NCBI RefSeq assembly: GCF_040812015.1
Contig: NZ_JBFNXJ010000001.1
Location: forward strand, 434,001 to 498,000
Source of the DNA: Chitinivorax sp. PXF-14
Lineage (GTDB): Bacteria > Pseudomonadota > Gammaproteobacteria > Burkholderiales > SCOH01
Length of the DNA: 64,000 nt
Reading direction: 5' to 3'
Shown: positions 55,414-64,000 of the stretch, in pieces
Layout: every line of letters starts with the position of its first letter
Position numbering within the stretch: position 1 is the stretch's first letter
Notes under the pieces: model-generated
What the model saw: the letters and a program-made list of their open reading frames with translations, nothing else
The model's database searches: none
What the model was told of the DNA's origin: nothing
Made by a program: the position numbers and the translations under genes

Positions 55414-55718
55414 TTGTGTGCCTCCTCGATGATCTGTGCGTTCAGGGTGTCGAACTCGGAGTTGGCGCGGCGCACGTAGATGCCGGTCAACAGGAAGGCC
55501 GATAGGATGACTGCCACGCCGACCGGGATGCCGACCGTCATGACGCCACCCGACAGCGATGCGCCAAGGGTCTTGGGCGAGAAGGCGATCACCAGGATGA
55601 AGCCGTAGTAGATCGCCAGCATGACCAGCGACAGCTTCCAGCCGAAGCTGGTTTTCTTGTGGACCAACTCGGCAAACCTGGGATTTGCCTCGATGCGCCG
55701 CATCAGTTCCTCGTTCAT
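55410..55718 (-). CDS. yjcH: DUF485 membrane protein YjcH
   Basis: A 102-residue inner-membrane protein with two helices (about 29-46 and 58-80), [20 protein letters not shown] and [23 protein letters not shown]485 genes almost always precede actP and are cotranscribed with it, as the four-base overlap here implies. Its role is probably to assist the symporter. AAGGAGGGACAT precedes the ATG. Confidence 0.93.
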   Translation of the reverse strand: MNEELMRRIEANPRFAELVHKKTSFGWKLSLVMLAIYYGFILVIAFSPKTLGASLSGGVMTVGIPVGVAVILSAFLLTGIYVRRANSEFDTLNAQIIEEAHK

Positions 55719-56069
55719 ATATGTCCCTCCTTCTTTGGAATACGGAAATCCGTGGAGGGCAATCTATGCCCGCTAGAGTTGAGGGTCTAATCGCAAATTC
55801 TGATAGGCGGAATTCACCGGCCCGATACGTGGCACTCAATGGCGCGTCGCCACTGGCTTGGCGAGGGAAAAACAGCTTGCGCTGATGGGGGCGATAAAAT
55901 TCGCTGATATCGGGGGCAAATCCGCCCGTGCCGCCGCAGCCCAGGCAGGGCGCCGCCTACGCGGAAAAATGCTGTTTACATGCTATGATCCAACGCTACC
56001 TTGACGTGAACATGGGCCTTCCCGGCAGGCCGGGCGGGGCCTGCACCGCATAGCCCGGAGCACCTTGCC
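55719..56069. other. 351-bp gap between divergent yjcH and the GT2 gene
   Basis: No gene. The left half holds the yjcH-actP promoter block. The right half has an extended -10, TGCTATGAT (55981-55989), that may serve the GT2 gene, then a GC-rich leader with CCGGCAGGCCGGGCGG-type self-complementary sequence. I see nothing else. Confidence 0.6.
55760..55829 (-). promoter_or_regulatory. yjcH-actP promoter block with TTCTG-N5-CGGAA dyad
   Basis: Counterpart of the acs block. The dyad TTCTG-ATAGG-CGGAA is at 55798-55812, wrapped by AATTC-N8-GAATT. On the minus strand a TTAGAC-like -35 and ATAGAT-like -10 (17-base spacer) follow, about 40-60 bases before the start codon. Confidence 0.6.
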
Positions 56070-57044
56070 ATGACAGCCTTGCCGAACCAGGATGCGCCGC
56101 GCATCGCGGTGATCATTCCCTTCTTCCAGCGCGAGCCGGGCGTGCTGGTCCGTGCGCTGCGCAGCGTGGCTGCGCAGGACTATGCAGGCCCCTGCCGTGT
56201 GATCGTGGTGGACGATGCGTCGCCGGTCGCGGCCGATGCCGAGGCGCAGGACATCGAGTTGCCCGCGTCGATGACGCTACAGCTGATCCGTCAGCCCAAC
56301 CGTGGCCCTGGCGGGGCGCGCAACCGCGGGCTGGATGAACTGGCCGGCGCCGCCGACTACGTAGCATTTCTCGATTCCGACGACGAATGGGTGCCGGATC
56401 ACCTGAGCCGCGCGGTCAAGGCGCTGGAGCAGGGGCATGATTTCTATTTCACCGACATCTATCAGCTCGATCAGCAGGTCAGCGCCTTCAAGCGCGGCGG
56501 CAAGGTCGACCTCGCGAAATACCGGCCATTGCCGGCGATCGAGGATGGCTACGAGTACGCGGGCGACATGGTCGAGCAGATCGTGTTCGGCAACCTTATC
56601 GGTACTTCTAGCGTGGTGTTCCGCCTGAAGCCCCTGGCTGCCGTGCGCTTTCGCACCGAGTTGCGTCGTGCTGGCGAGGATTACCTGTTCTGGATCGGCT
56701 GCGCGCGGGCAGGGGCTCGTTTCTGCTTTTCGTCCCGCGTCGAGGTGCGCTACGGCCGTGGTGTCAACATCTTTGCGGGCACCCAGTGGGGCACGCCCGA
56801 GCATCTGCAGCGCACGGTGGATGAGCTCGCCTACCGGCGCATCGTGCTGGCGGAGATGAAAACCTCGTCGCCGAGCCACCAGAAGCTGCAAGGCCGCATC
56901 GACGCGCTGCTGAGCGACTATGGCGCATCGTTCTGGAGCGCCATGCTGCGCCAGCCGGCATCGACCCTGTCGGCTCTGCTCGCCCATCGCCGCCAGCAGC
57001 CGGGCCTGCTCGCCGCCCTGCCGCGGCGTTTCTTCAGGCGTTAG
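56070..57044 (+). CDS. GT2-family glycosyltransferase
   Basis: A 324-residue GT-A enzyme. RIAVIIPFFQREPGVLVRAL starts the fold, VIVVDDAS the first nucleotide-binding strand, and FLDSDDEW (100-107) gives the DxD metal site D102/D104; GPGGARNRGLDEL is typical. Donor and acceptor are not predictable. It probably adds a sugar to LPS, capsule or another surface glycan. A truncated GT2 relic follows immediately, so this is the remainder of a larger glycan locus. Confidence 0.9.
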   Translation: MTALPNQDAPRIAVIIPFFQREPGVLVRALRSVAAQDYAGPCRVIVVDDASPVAADAEAQDIELPASMTLQLIRQPNRGPGGARNRGLDELAGAADYVAFLDSDDEWVPDHLSRAVKALEQGHDFYFTDIYQLDQQVSAFKRGGKVDLAKYRPLPAIEDGYEYAGDMVEQIVFGNLIGTSSVVFRLKPLAAVRFRTELRRAGEDYLFWIGCARAGARFCFSSRVEVRYGRGVNIFAGTQWGTPEHLQRTVDELAYRRIVLAEMKTSSPSHQKLQGRIDALLSDYGASFWSAMLRQPASTLSALLAHRRQQPGLLAALPRRFFRR

Positions 57045-57322
57045 CCCAGCGTTACCGACGCCACGGGTTGTCGTCCCTATCCTGTGCTGGAACAGCGGCC
57101 AGCACATCCAGCCGTGCCTGGCCTCGCTGCGCGATGGGCTACGACAACCTCGATATCGTCGTTGACAGCGGGTCGACAGACGGCTCGGCTGAGCTGGTCC
57201 GTGCGTGCTTCCCTGTGGTGACGCTGCTCAGCAACCCGCGAAACCTCGGCTTCACCGCTGGCCATAACCAGGCGATTTGCCATGCCTTGGCGCATGGGGC
57301 CGATTATGTGTGGCCGCGTTGA
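57045..57322 (+). pseudogene. Truncated, frameshifted GT2 glycosyltransferase
   Basis: One frame reads PRVVVPILCWNSGQHIQPC and LASLRDG, the N-terminus of a GT2 enzyme. After about 57130 the sense moves to another frame: YDNLDIVVDSGSTDGSAELV, LLSNPRNLGFTAGHNQAI and GADYVW, ending at a stop at 57320-57322. The expected DxD and the whole C-terminal part are missing, and one of the usual three Val in IVVVDSGS is absent. It is a 5' relic with one frameshift. Confidence 0.8.
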
Positions 57323-57344
57323 TCCTGCGCCCCCCGTGCGTGAT

Positions 57345-57373
57345 AAAACAACGGGGCGCCGAAGCGCCCTGTT
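57345..57373 (-). terminator. Terminator of the MHS transporter gene
   Basis: AACGGGGCGC (57350-57359) pairs with GCGCCCTGTT (57364-57373) with one mismatch; on the minus strand TTGTTTTATC follows. It lies 20 bases past the transporter stop. Confidence 0.75.
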
Positions 57374-57393
57374 GCGTTGCACGGTGGTGCTGA

Positions 57394-59043
57394 TCAGTCG
57401 TTCGCGTAGATGTCGCGATCCTTGGTCTCCGGCAGGAACAGGCTGCCGATGATGAAGGTCGCCACGGCGATCACGATCGGGTACCACAGGCCGTAGTAGA
57501 CATCGCCCGTCTTCGCCACCATGGCAAACGCCACGGTTGGCAGGAAGCCACCGAACCAGCCGTTGCCGATGTGGTAGGGCAGCGACATCGAGGTGTAGCG
57601 GATGCGGGTCGGGAACAGCTCGACCAGCATGGCCGCGATCGGGCCGTAGACCATGGTCACGTAGATCACCAGAATGGTCAGGATAGCGATCGTCATCAAG
57701 GTGTTGATCTGCGCCGGATCTGCCTTCGCCGGGTAGCCTGCCGTCTTGAGCGCATCGCCGAGCGACTTGTTGAAGGCGTCGGACTTACCCTTGAATTCAT
57801 CCTTGGGCAGGCCGTTGCCTTCAAAGCTGTCGATCTTCGTTGCCCCGATGGTGACGTTGGCCAACGCGCCGGCCGGCGCGGCCTGATTGGAATAGGGGAT
57901 GCCCTTCTTCGCCAGCGCCGATTTGATGATGTCGCACGATTGCTTGAAGGTGGCCTTGCCGATCGGGTCGAACTGGAATGCACACTTGGCCGGATCGGCG
58001 GTTACCACGATGGGTGATTGTGCTACCGCGGTTTCCAGCGCCGGGTTGACATAGTGCGTCAGCCCCTTGAACAGCGGGAAGTAGGTCAGCGCGGCAAGCA
58101 GGCAGCCGAGCATGATGATCTTCTTGCGGCCGATCTTGTCGGAGAGCGAGCCGAATATCAGGAAGAACGGCGTGGCGATGGCGAGTGAGGCGGCAATGTA
58201 GAGGTCAGCCTGGTCTGGTGCGACGCCGAGCGTCTTGGTCATGAAGAACAGCGCATAGAACTGGCCCGTGTACCACACCACGGCCTGGCCTGCGACCGCA
58301 CCGAGCAGCGCCAGGATGACGACCTTCAGATTGCTCCAGCGGCCGAAGGATTCGGTCAGCGGCGCTTTCGACTGCTTGCCTTCCTCCTTCATCTTCTTGA
58401 ACACCGGCGATTCATTCAACTGCATGCGGATGTAGACCGACACGATCAGCAGCAGGATCGACACCAGGAAAGGCACGCGCCAGCCCCAGGCCTCGAACAC
58501 ATCCTTGCCCAGCGCGTTGCGGCAGGTCCAGATCACCAGCAGCGACAGGAACAGGCCCAGCGTGGCGGTGGTCTGAATCCATGCGGTGAAGGCGCCACGT
58601 TTGCCCGGCGGGGCATGCTCGGCCACATAGGTCGCGGCCCCACCGTATTCGCCGCCCAGCGCCAGGCCCTGCAGCAAGCGCAGGCAGATCAGGATGACCG
58701 GCGCCGCAACACCGATGCTGGCGTAGCCCGGTAGCAGGCCGACGACGGCTGTCGACATACCCATGATCAGGATGGTGATGAGGAAGGTGTATTTGCGCCC
58801 GATCAGGTCGCCGAGCCGGCCAAACACCAGGGCGCCGAAGGGGCGAACCGCGAAGCCGGCGGCAAAGGCCATCAGCGCGAAGATGAAAGCGGTGGTTTCG
58901 TTGACGCCTGCGAAGAACTGCTTGGAGATGATGGCTGCGAGTGAGCCGTAGAGGTAGAAGTCATACCATTCGAAAACGGTGCCCAGGGATGAAGCGAATA
59001 TGACCCGCTTCTCGTCCCCCGTGATGACATGAGTGTCCGCCAT
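57394..59043 (-). CDS. MHS-family MFS transporter with a long periplasmic-side loop
   Basis: A 549-residue major facilitator. The start GTVFEWYDFYLYGSLA and GRLGDLIGRKYTF, LRLLQGLALGGEYGGAATYV and the second-half GSLSDKIGRKK are the metabolite:H+ symporter (ProP/ShiA-like) signatures. Twelve helices are expected. An extra segment of about 110 residues (about 325-435, with CAFQFDPIG, SCDIIKSALAKKG and two Cys) lies between helices of the second half, far longer than in ProP. Substrate is unknown; organic acids or osmolytes are typical. A LysR gene diverges from it. Confidence 0.87.
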   Translation of the reverse strand: MADTHVITGDEKRVIFASSLGTVFEWYDFYLYGSLAAIISKQFFAGVNETTAFIFALMAFAAGFAVRPFGALVFGRLGDLIGRKYTFLITILIMGMSTAVVGLLPGYASIGVAAPVILICLRLLQGLALGGEYGGAATYVAEHAPPGKRGAFTAWIQTTATLGLFLSLLVIWTCRNALGKDVFEAWGWRVPFLVSILLLIVSVYIRMQLNESPVFKKMKEEGKQSKAPLTESFGRWSNLKVVILALLGAVAGQAVVWYTGQFYALFFMTKTLGVAPDQADLYIAASLAIATPFFLIFGSLSDKIGRKKIIMLGCLLAALTYFPLFKGLTHYVNPALETAVAQSPIVVTADPAKCAFQFDPIGKATFKQSCDIIKSALAKKGIPYSNQAAPAGALANVTIGATKIDSFEGNGLPKDEFKGKSDAFNKSLGDALKTAGYPAKADPAQINTLMTIAILTILVIYVTMVYGPIAAMLVELFPTRIRYTSMSLPYHIGNGWFGGFLPTVAFAMVAKTGDVYYGLWYPIVIAVATFIIGSLFLPETKDRDIYAND

Positions 59044-59185
59044 GCTTGCCTCCTCTGGTCTTGTGTGGGCGAGACGATTTGTGGTGCTGCCTGGCTTCGT
59101 CGTGGCATCGCGTCACAGGGGTCGAAGCAACCGGTAAACAGCGCCTTATACGTGATAGATCATGGTGATGGATGGCACAAATCGC

Positions 59186-59195
59186 ATAAATTTAT
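59186..59195. promoter_or_regulatory. ATAAATTTAT palindrome between the MHS and LysR genes
   Basis: A perfect 10-bp palindrome in an AT-rich patch of the 267-bp divergent region, with the T-N-A spacing of LysR-type boxes. It is a candidate site for the adjacent regulator; such short AT-rich palindromes can be chance. Confidence 0.35.
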
Positions 59196-59310
59196 TTGAG
59201 CTATCAATAAAGCTGATGCCGCGTTGCGGCGACTTGATGTAAGTTTTAGCCCCAGAAAAAGACCGGAGCCAGTGCTCCCGATTCCTCAACGGTGGCAGGT
59301 TGGAAGAGAC

Positions 59311-60195
59311 ATGGAAATCTATCAGTTGCGGACGTTTGTCGCGGTTGCCCAGCAGGGGCACCTGACGCAGGCCGCGGAAATACTGCATTTGAGCCAGCCG
59401 GCGGTCACCGCCCAGATCAAGGCGCTGGAAGAGGAAATGGGCGTCAGCCTGTTCGAGCGCACCGCTGGCGGGGTGGTGCTGACCAAGGCCGGCCAGGTGC
59501 TGCTGCCCGAGGCCGAGCGTGTGCTGGCCGATGCGCGTGGCCTGATCAACCTGGCGCGCGGCCTGCAGGGCAATCTGAGCGGCAAGGTGCGCATCGGCAC
59601 GGTGGGCGACCCGGTGCTGATCCGCCTGGCCGAGCTGCTGGTCGAGATCCGCCGTCGCTATCCATTGCTCGATGCGCTGACCTTCCACAGCATTTCGGGC
59701 ATGGTGCTCAACGAGGTGCGCAAGAAGGAGCTCGACTGCGGCTTCTTCATCGGCAAGAACCCCTACGTCAACGTCCACGCCGTGCACCTGCGCGACCTGA
59801 CCTTCCGCGTGGTGGCGCCGGTCGCCTGGGCCGACAAGCTGGCCTCCGCCACCTGGAAGGATGTCGGCAAGCTGCCCTGGGTGTGGATCAATCAGTTCAA
59901 CTCCTACAACAAGCTCGCCAACGAGTTGTTCCGTGAACACAATATTTCGCCGCAGAAGGTATTCGAACTCGACCAGGAAAGCACGACACTGGCGCTGGTC
60001 AAGGCCGGTGTCGGCATGTCGTTGATGCGCGAGGAGCTCGCGCAGGAAGCGCTCGACCAGGGCGATGTCATCGAGTGGGGCAACGTCAGGAAGATTGCAC
60101 CGCTCAATTTCATCTACCCCGCCGAGCGCGATGGCGATGTGCTGGTATCGGTGCTGCTCGAGATCGTGCGCGAGGTATGGGGCCTGCCCGCCTGA
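59311..60195 (+). CDS. LysR-family transcriptional regulator
   Basis: A 294-residue regulator. The N-terminal HTH is MEIYQLRTFVAVAQQGHLTQ and AAEILHLSQPAVTAQIKALE, and a two-lobed ligand domain (about 90-294) follows. ATG 59311 has GGAAGA upstream; a longer frame from 59224 is unsupported. Divergence from the MHS transporter suggests that it controls uptake of the transported compound, which may also be its inducer. Confidence 0.92.
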   Translation: MEIYQLRTFVAVAQQGHLTQAAEILHLSQPAVTAQIKALEEEMGVSLFERTAGGVVLTKAGQVLLPEAERVLADARGLINLARGLQGNLSGKVRIGTVGDPVLIRLAELLVEIRRRYPLLDALTFHSISGMVLNEVRKKELDCGFFIGKNPYVNVHAVHLRDLTFRVVAPVAWADKLASATWKDVGKLPWVWINQFNSYNKLANELFREHNISPQKVFELDQESTTLALVKAGVGMSLMREELAQEALDQGDVIEWGNVRKIAPLNFIYPAERDGDVLVSVLLEIVREVWGLPA

Positions 60196-60199
60196 GGGC

Positions 60200-60799
60200 T
60201 CAGGCCGCGGCAGACGGGATCAGCGCCTTGCCAAGCTCGGCAAAGCTGTTGGCACGCGTCATCGGGTCGAAATTCACCTTGAGCAGGCGCGCGATGTCGG
60301 CCGCCGAGAAGATACCGCGTACCTTCGGCTCGTTGTGGTCGATCGTCGTCACCAGCACGTGCTGGAAGCCGTAGTGGCGCAGGGTGGCGACCAGATCGCC
60401 TATCGTGGCGTTGAGCACGTCGTTGAGCTTGAAGGCATAGAGCATGTCGTGCTCGTGCATGATGTCCTCCACGCGCACCTCCTCACGCTTGACCCGGTTG
60501 GCCTCCATGAACTCGATCGCACGTTCGCCAAGAATGTCGTTGGCAGTGACGATGCCGTGCAACAGGCCATCGCTGTCCGCCACCAGCAGCATACGCACGC
60601 CCACCGTTTTCATCTTGCCCAGTGCGTGCTCGATCGGCGTGTCGGCCGATGCGGTAAACGCCGGAGTGTGGCGGAAGTCGGTCATGACGGCGATCGCGGG
60701 GTGCTCGAGTGTCAGGTTGGTGTAGCCGCGGTCGGGGCTGACGCAGGTCGAGCTCGGGTCGACCCGGGCAAAGGGGAGTGTCTTGTGTGGTCTTTGCAT
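60200..60799 (-). CDS. CBS-domain pair protein
   Basis: A 199-residue protein. The first CBS motif is around 50-105 (ADTPIEHALGKMKTVGVRM, then VTANDILG) and the second around 110-185 (VEDIMHEHDM, VATLRHYGFQHVLVTT, GIFSAADIARLL). Stand-alone CBS proteins usually sense adenosine nucleotides and regulate partners. ATG 60799 has GGAGGGAAATC upstream. It converges on the LysR gene with only four bases between the stops. Confidence 0.85.
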   Translation of the reverse strand: MQRPHKTLPFARVDPSSTCVSPDRGYTNLTLEHPAIAVMTDFRHTPAFTASADTPIEHALGKMKTVGVRMLLVADSDGLLHGIVTANDILGERAIEFMEANRVKREEVRVEDIMHEHDMLYAFKLNDVLNATIGDLVATLRHYGFQHVLVTTIDHNEPKVRGIFSAADIARLLKVNFDPMTRANSFAELGKALIPSAAA

Positions 60800-60885
60800 G
60801 ATTTCCCTCCTGAACAAGGCGCGAAGCAATCCAGCGAATTTCAGTTTAGGAAATTGCGCGGCCTCATGCCGGTTTCGCGCACGGC

Positions 60886-60912
60886 AAAAAAAGGAAGGGC
60901 CTTGCGGCCCTT
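60886..60912 (-). terminator. Terminator of ftsK
   Basis: AAGGGCC (60895-60901) pairs with GGCCCTT (60906-60912) around TTGC; the plus-strand A run from 60886 gives the T run on the minus strand. It lies 94 bases past the ftsK stop, with no gene between. Confidence 0.8.
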
Positions 60913-61006
60913 TGAATTGTCTTGCTGAGGGGTGAATCGTGCAGTGCCTGCGCCACGGCCAGCTGCCACGTCATCGCGACGCGGCTGCCGGCTGGGGCGC
61001 CGGCGC

Positions 61007-63376
61007 TTATTCGTTGTCGCGGTTCGGCGCCAGCACCGTGCGGTTGCCGTTGGACTCCATCGGTGACACCAGCCCGGCGGCTTCCATCTGTTCGATCAGG
61101 CGCGCGGCACGGTTGTAGCCGATGCGCAGATGACGTTGCACGGCCGAGATCGAGGCGCGGCGGGTCTTGATGACGATGGCCACGGCCTCGTCGTAGAGCG
61201 GGTCGGCCTCGCCATCGCTGCTGCCTTCACCGCCCGCGCCGCCGGCGGCATCACCGCCACCGAGCATGGCCTCGCCGGTGAGGATGCCCTCGACGTAGTT
61301 TGGCTCGCCGGTCTGCTTCAGGTATTCGACCACCTTGTGCACTTCCTCGTCGGCGCAGAAGGCGCCGTGGACGCGCTGCGGGTAGCCCGTGCCCGGCGGC
61401 AGGAACAGCATGTCGCCCTGGCCCAGCAGCGATTCGGCGCCCATCTGGTCGAGAATCGTGCGCGAATCGACCTTGGACGACACCTGGAAGGCCATGCGCG
61501 TGGGGATGTTGGCCTTGATCAGGCCGGTGATCACGTCCACCGATGGGCGCTGGGTCGCCAGCACCAGGTGGATGCCGGCTGCACGCGCTTTCTGCGCCAG
61601 GCGGGCGATCAGCTCCTCGATCTTCTTGCCGGCCACCATCATCAGGTCGGCGAATTCATCGACGACGACGACGATGAAGGGCAGGCATTCGAGTGGCTCC
61701 GGGTCGTCCGGGGTCAGGCTGAACGGGTTGGTGATCTTCTTGCCGGCTTTCTCGGCGTCCTTGAGCTTCTGGTTGTAGCCGGCGATGTTGCGCACACCCA
61801 TGGCCGACATCAGCCGGTAGCGCTTTTCCATCTCGGCCACGCACCAGTTGAGTGCGTTGGCGGCGAGCTTCATGTCGGTGACGACCGGCGCCAGCAGGTG
61901 CGGGATGCCTTCGTAGATCGACAGTTCCAGCATCTTCGGGTCGACCATGATGAAGCGCACGTCCTGCGGTGCGGCCTTGTACAGCATCGACAGGATCATC
62001 GTGTTCACGCCGACCGACTTGCCCGAGCCCGTGGTGCCGGCCACCAGCAGGTGCGGCATCTTGCCCAGGTCGGCCACCACCGGTTTGCCGGCGATGTCCT
62101 TGCCCAGCGCCACGCACAGGTGGGAGTGCATCTGCGCATAGGCCTCGGACGAGAGGATCTCGGACAGCCGCACCATCTGGCGTTTCGGGTTTGGCAGCTC
62201 GAGGCCCATATAGGTCTTGCCCGGGATCGTTTCGACCACGCGGATGCTGACCAGGCTCAGCGCGCGCGCCAGATCCTTCATCAGGTTGACGATCTGTGCG
62301 CCCTTCACGCCGATGGCGGGCTCGATTTCGTAACGCGTGATCACCGGGCCGGGGTAGGCGGCCACGACCTTGACCTCGACGCCGAAGTCGGCGAGCTTGC
62401 GCTCGATCAGCCGCGAGGTGTATTCGAGCGTCTCGTGCGACACCGTCTCCTGCAGCGGCGGCGGCGGTGCCAGCAGGGCCAGCGGCGGCAGCTCGCCCGA
62501 GGCCGTCGGCACGGGCAGGTCGTCGAACAGCACAGGCTGGATTTCTTTCTGCTTTTCTTCCTCGCGCGCCTTCTCGACCTTCTTGGCGACAGGCACTTCG
62601 AGCATCTGCGGCTCGATGTGGATAGGCGGGGCCTCTTCCTGCTTCTTCTTCTCGACCTTGACCTTCTCCTGCCGCTCGACCTTGGCAACGGCGCCGATCT
62701 TGCGGTCCTGCCATGCCTCGATGGTGTTGACCACCCAGAAATAGCCGTCCTCGATGGCGCCACCGAGTTTTTCCATCACGGTGAGCCAGGACATGCCGGA
62801 GAACAGCGAGAAACCGATGGCCATCAGCGTCAGCATCACCAGTGTGGCGCCGGTAAAGCCGAACACATGGTGCAGGTGCCCGCCCACGACGGCGCCAAGC
62901 AGGCCGCCTGGCGCCATCGGCAGCGCGGCCTTGAGGCTGTGCATGCGCAATGCCTCGATGCCGCTCGACGCCACCAGCATCATCAGGAAGCCGACCAGCC
63001 CGATCACCAGCACCGGCCGCGAGGCGGTCATGACGCGATCGATGCGCTTGTACCCCCACCAGATGGCGGATACGCAGAATGCCACCCACCACCAGGCAGA
63101 CATGCCGAACAGGTAGAGCAGCATGTCGGCCACCCAGGCGCCGACCTCGCCGCCACGGTTCTGCAGCTGTGCGCGGGTGGCGCTGTGCGACCAGCCGGGG
63201 TCGGTTGGCTGATAGGACAGCAGGATCAGCACCAGATAGATCGCCGCGACCACACCCAACAACCACCAGGACTCTCGCAACAGGCTGGCCACCTGAGGTG
63301 GCAGCGGCGAGCGGGCGGAATTGGGTACGGCTTGGCGCTTGGGCGCTTTATTGAAGAAATTTTTCAGGAAATTCAT
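61007..63376 (-). CDS. ftsK: DNA translocase FtsK
   Basis: A 789-residue septal DNA pump that coordinates chromosome dimer resolution with division. Four to five N-terminal membrane helices (about 37-195) are followed by a Lys/Glu/Pro-rich linker (230-310), the alpha/beta motor with Walker A GTTGSGKS (447-454) and [13 protein letters not shown], and the gamma winged-helix domain (about 725-785, [20 protein letters not shown]) that reads KOPS. The linker is short, giving a protein smaller than the 1300-residue E. coli one but normal for betaproteobacteria. Confidence 0.96.
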   Translation of the reverse strand: MNFLKNFFNKAPKRQAVPNSARSPLPPQVASLLRESWWLLGVVAAIYLVLILLSYQPTDPGWSHSATRAQLQNRGGEVGAWVADMLLYLFGMSAWWWVAFCVSAIWWGYKRIDRVMTASRPVLVIGLVGFLMMLVASSGIEALRMHSLKAALPMAPGGLLGAVVGGHLHHVFGFTGATLVMLTLMAIGFSLFSGMSWLTVMEKLGGAIEDGYFWVVNTIEAWQDRKIGAVAKVERQEKVKVEKKKQEEAPPIHIEPQMLEVPVAKKVEKAREEEKQKEIQPVLFDDLPVPTASGELPPLALLAPPPPLQETVSHETLEYTSRLIERKLADFGVEVKVVAAYPGPVITRYEIEPAIGVKGAQIVNLMKDLARALSLVSIRVVETIPGKTYMGLELPNPKRQMVRLSEILSSEAYAQMHSHLCVALGKDIAGKPVVADLGKMPHLLVAGTTGSGKSVGVNTMILSMLYKAAPQDVRFIMVDPKMLELSIYEGIPHLLAPVVTDMKLAANALNWCVAEMEKRYRLMSAMGVRNIAGYNQKLKDAEKAGKKITNPFSLTPDDPEPLECLPFIVVVVDEFADLMMVAGKKIEELIARLAQKARAAGIHLVLATQRPSVDVITGLIKANIPTRMAFQVSSKVDSRTILDQMGAESLLGQGDMLFLPPGTGYPQRVHGAFCADEEVHKVVEYLKQTGEPNYVEGILTGEAMLGGGDAAGGAGGEGSSDGEADPLYDEAVAIVIKTRRASISAVQRHLRIGYNRAARLIEQMEAAGLVSPMESNGNRTVLAPNRDNE

Positions 63377-63559
63377 ATAGCTACTGCGATAAGTTTAAGC
63401 GCTTTATTAGCTGCATTATAAACGCATAACGGCGGCTTATCGCAAATCTGTAGGCCCGATCCGCTGCATGGCCGCGGAGGCCGCATCCAGGCTGGTTGTG
63501 AGGGGGGCGCGGGGGCTTGGGCGTGAATTGCCGCGAGGAAACGGGAGGGCGGGGCGTGC

Positions 63560-64000
63560 CTATTCCAGGTATTTGGCCTGCCATTGCTGGTACAGGCCGT
63601 AGACATGATCGCTGTAACTCTGCTTATCGGCAAACTGGGCTGGGTCGATCGCGTCGAACACGTGATAGTTGGCGCGGTTGTTGCGGGTCGTCATGAAGTG
63701 GTGGAGCTTGTCGAGCAGCGTGAATGGCGGCTGCCATTCGAAATCCTCCTGCGCCTCATAGTGGATGAACACGGGCAGGATCGGCACGCCCGAGCGCAGG
63801 CTCGCTTCAAACGCGCCATAGCGGAACATCTTGAACAGCCGCCGGCCCTTGCAGCCGCCCTCCGGGTAGAGGCAGATGTTCTTGCCCGCCGCGAGGCCAT
63901 CGACAATGGCCTGCAGCGCGGCCTGGCGCGACTCCGCCGACTCGCGCTGCACGAACAGCGTGCCGGCGGCGACCGCGATACGGCCGACGAACCACCAGTC
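63560..64000 (-). CDS. PlsC-domain acyltransferase (N-terminus outside window)
   Basis: A partial gene; the frame is open to the window edge (DWWFVGRIAVAAGTLFVQRE). The 146 residues seen hold the 1-acylglycerol-3-phosphate acyltransferase motif III NICLYPEGGCKGRRLFKM, in which EGGCKG replaces the usual EGTRS, and SGVPILPVFIHYE. The N-terminal HxxxxD catalytic motif would lie beyond 64000. It may act in phospholipid synthesis or in lipid A-type acylation. A GTG at 63952 is inside the domain and is not the start. Confidence 0.82.
   Translation of the reverse strand, partial: DWWFVGRIAVAAGTLFVQRESAESRQAALQAIVDGLAAGKNICLYPEGGCKGRRLFKMFRYGAFEASLRSGVPILPVFIHYEAQEDFEWQPPFTLLDKLHHFMTTRNNRANYHVFDAIDPAQFADKQSYSDHVYGLYQQWQAKYLE

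Noticed and set aside
53716-55479. 587-codon frame opposite actP
   Set aside because: His/Glu/Gln-rich shadow of a membrane-protein gene; no start signal.
59173-59188. TGGCAC resembling a sigma-54 -24 box before the MHS/LysR genes
   Set aside because: The GC of the -12 element is two bases out of register, so the site would not function.
61130-63421. 763-codon open frame on the plus strand opposite ftsK
   Set aside because: It mirrors ftsK codon bias in GC-rich DNA, is His/Asp/Gln-rich, and lacks any domain or ribosome-binding site; ftsK itself is certain.

Overview
The window looks like a chromosome segment from a betaproteobacterium, most likely a free-living member of the Neisseriales. 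The reasons are the order infC-rpmI-rplT-pheS-pheT-ihfA-merR-tRNA(Pro), the long envelope/regulation cluster kdsD-kdsC-lptC-lptA-lptB-rpoN-hpf-ptsN-hprK-rapZ, a FolE2-type GTP cyclohydrolase, and a uniformly GC-rich, strongly third-position-biased coding style. I see no transposase, phage gene, plasmid function or CRISPR array. Most of the window is core genome with short accessory inserts. The genus call is inference from gene content and order; no 16S gene is present.

Layout: 1-5.6 kb, translation genes (IF3, L35, L20, PheRS, IHF-alpha, a MerR regulator, tRNA-Pro and tRNA-Thr). 5.7-9.6 kb on the minus strand, folE2 and the isoprenoid set dxs-ispA-xseB. 10-16.2 kb, a Rieske oxygenase, an EamA exporter, a small STAS-like protein and two paralogous PilZ-like proteins. 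16.3-22.6 kb, an esterase-mog-darP operon, pmbA, an AlkA-type glycosylase, a TPR protein and dctA. 22.7-33.9 kb, a Kef-type antiporter, then Kdo synthesis, LPS transport, sigma-54, the nitrogen PTS, rapZ, an adhesin-E-like secreted protein and ubiX. 33.9-38.7 kb on the minus strand, two small unknowns, NudL, a TRIC channel, a methyltransferase, ybaK and cysS. 38.9-48 kb, a Pat-type acetyltransferase, recQ, a GT4/PAP2 pair, a lipoprotein/thioredoxin pair and a BaiN-like flavoprotein. 48-51.4 kb, four tandem secreted proteins. 51.5-55.7 kb, acs and yjcH-actP. 56-64 kb, a GT2 glycosyltransferase followed by a GT2 relic, an MHS transporter with a divergent LysR gene, a CBS protein, ftsK and a partial PlsC acyltransferase.

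The most novel-looking part is 48,259-51,358. Four consecutive genes encode proteins with Sec signal peptides, and each mature protein begins with the same short motif (hydrophobic-x-D-x-x-[ML]-[SQ]-x-x-x-G-[QR]), most often continuing as a GQDGL-type stretch. The last member resembles FilF-type pilus/heme-utilisation-labelled proteins of Acinetobacter as I remember them. The cluster is preceded by an AT-rich leader with a sigma-70-like promoter, a dyad across its -10 element, two hairpins and a short frameshifted ORF. I infer a secreted or surface-assembled system whose function is not established.

Three other themes stand out. (1) Acetate: acs and yjcH-actP share a roughly 70-bp promoter block with a TTCTG-N5-CRGAA dyad, and a Pat-like protein that could acetylate Acs lies 10 kb away. 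(2) c-di-GMP-like signalling: two PilZ-like paralogues, the second with a strong promoter and a perfect 14-bp palindrome at its predicted start point. (3) Homopolymers: long G/C runs in pheT (11), in a promoter-like spacer before the Rieske gene (9), and in a small unknown gene (12) are candidates for slippage or assembly error.
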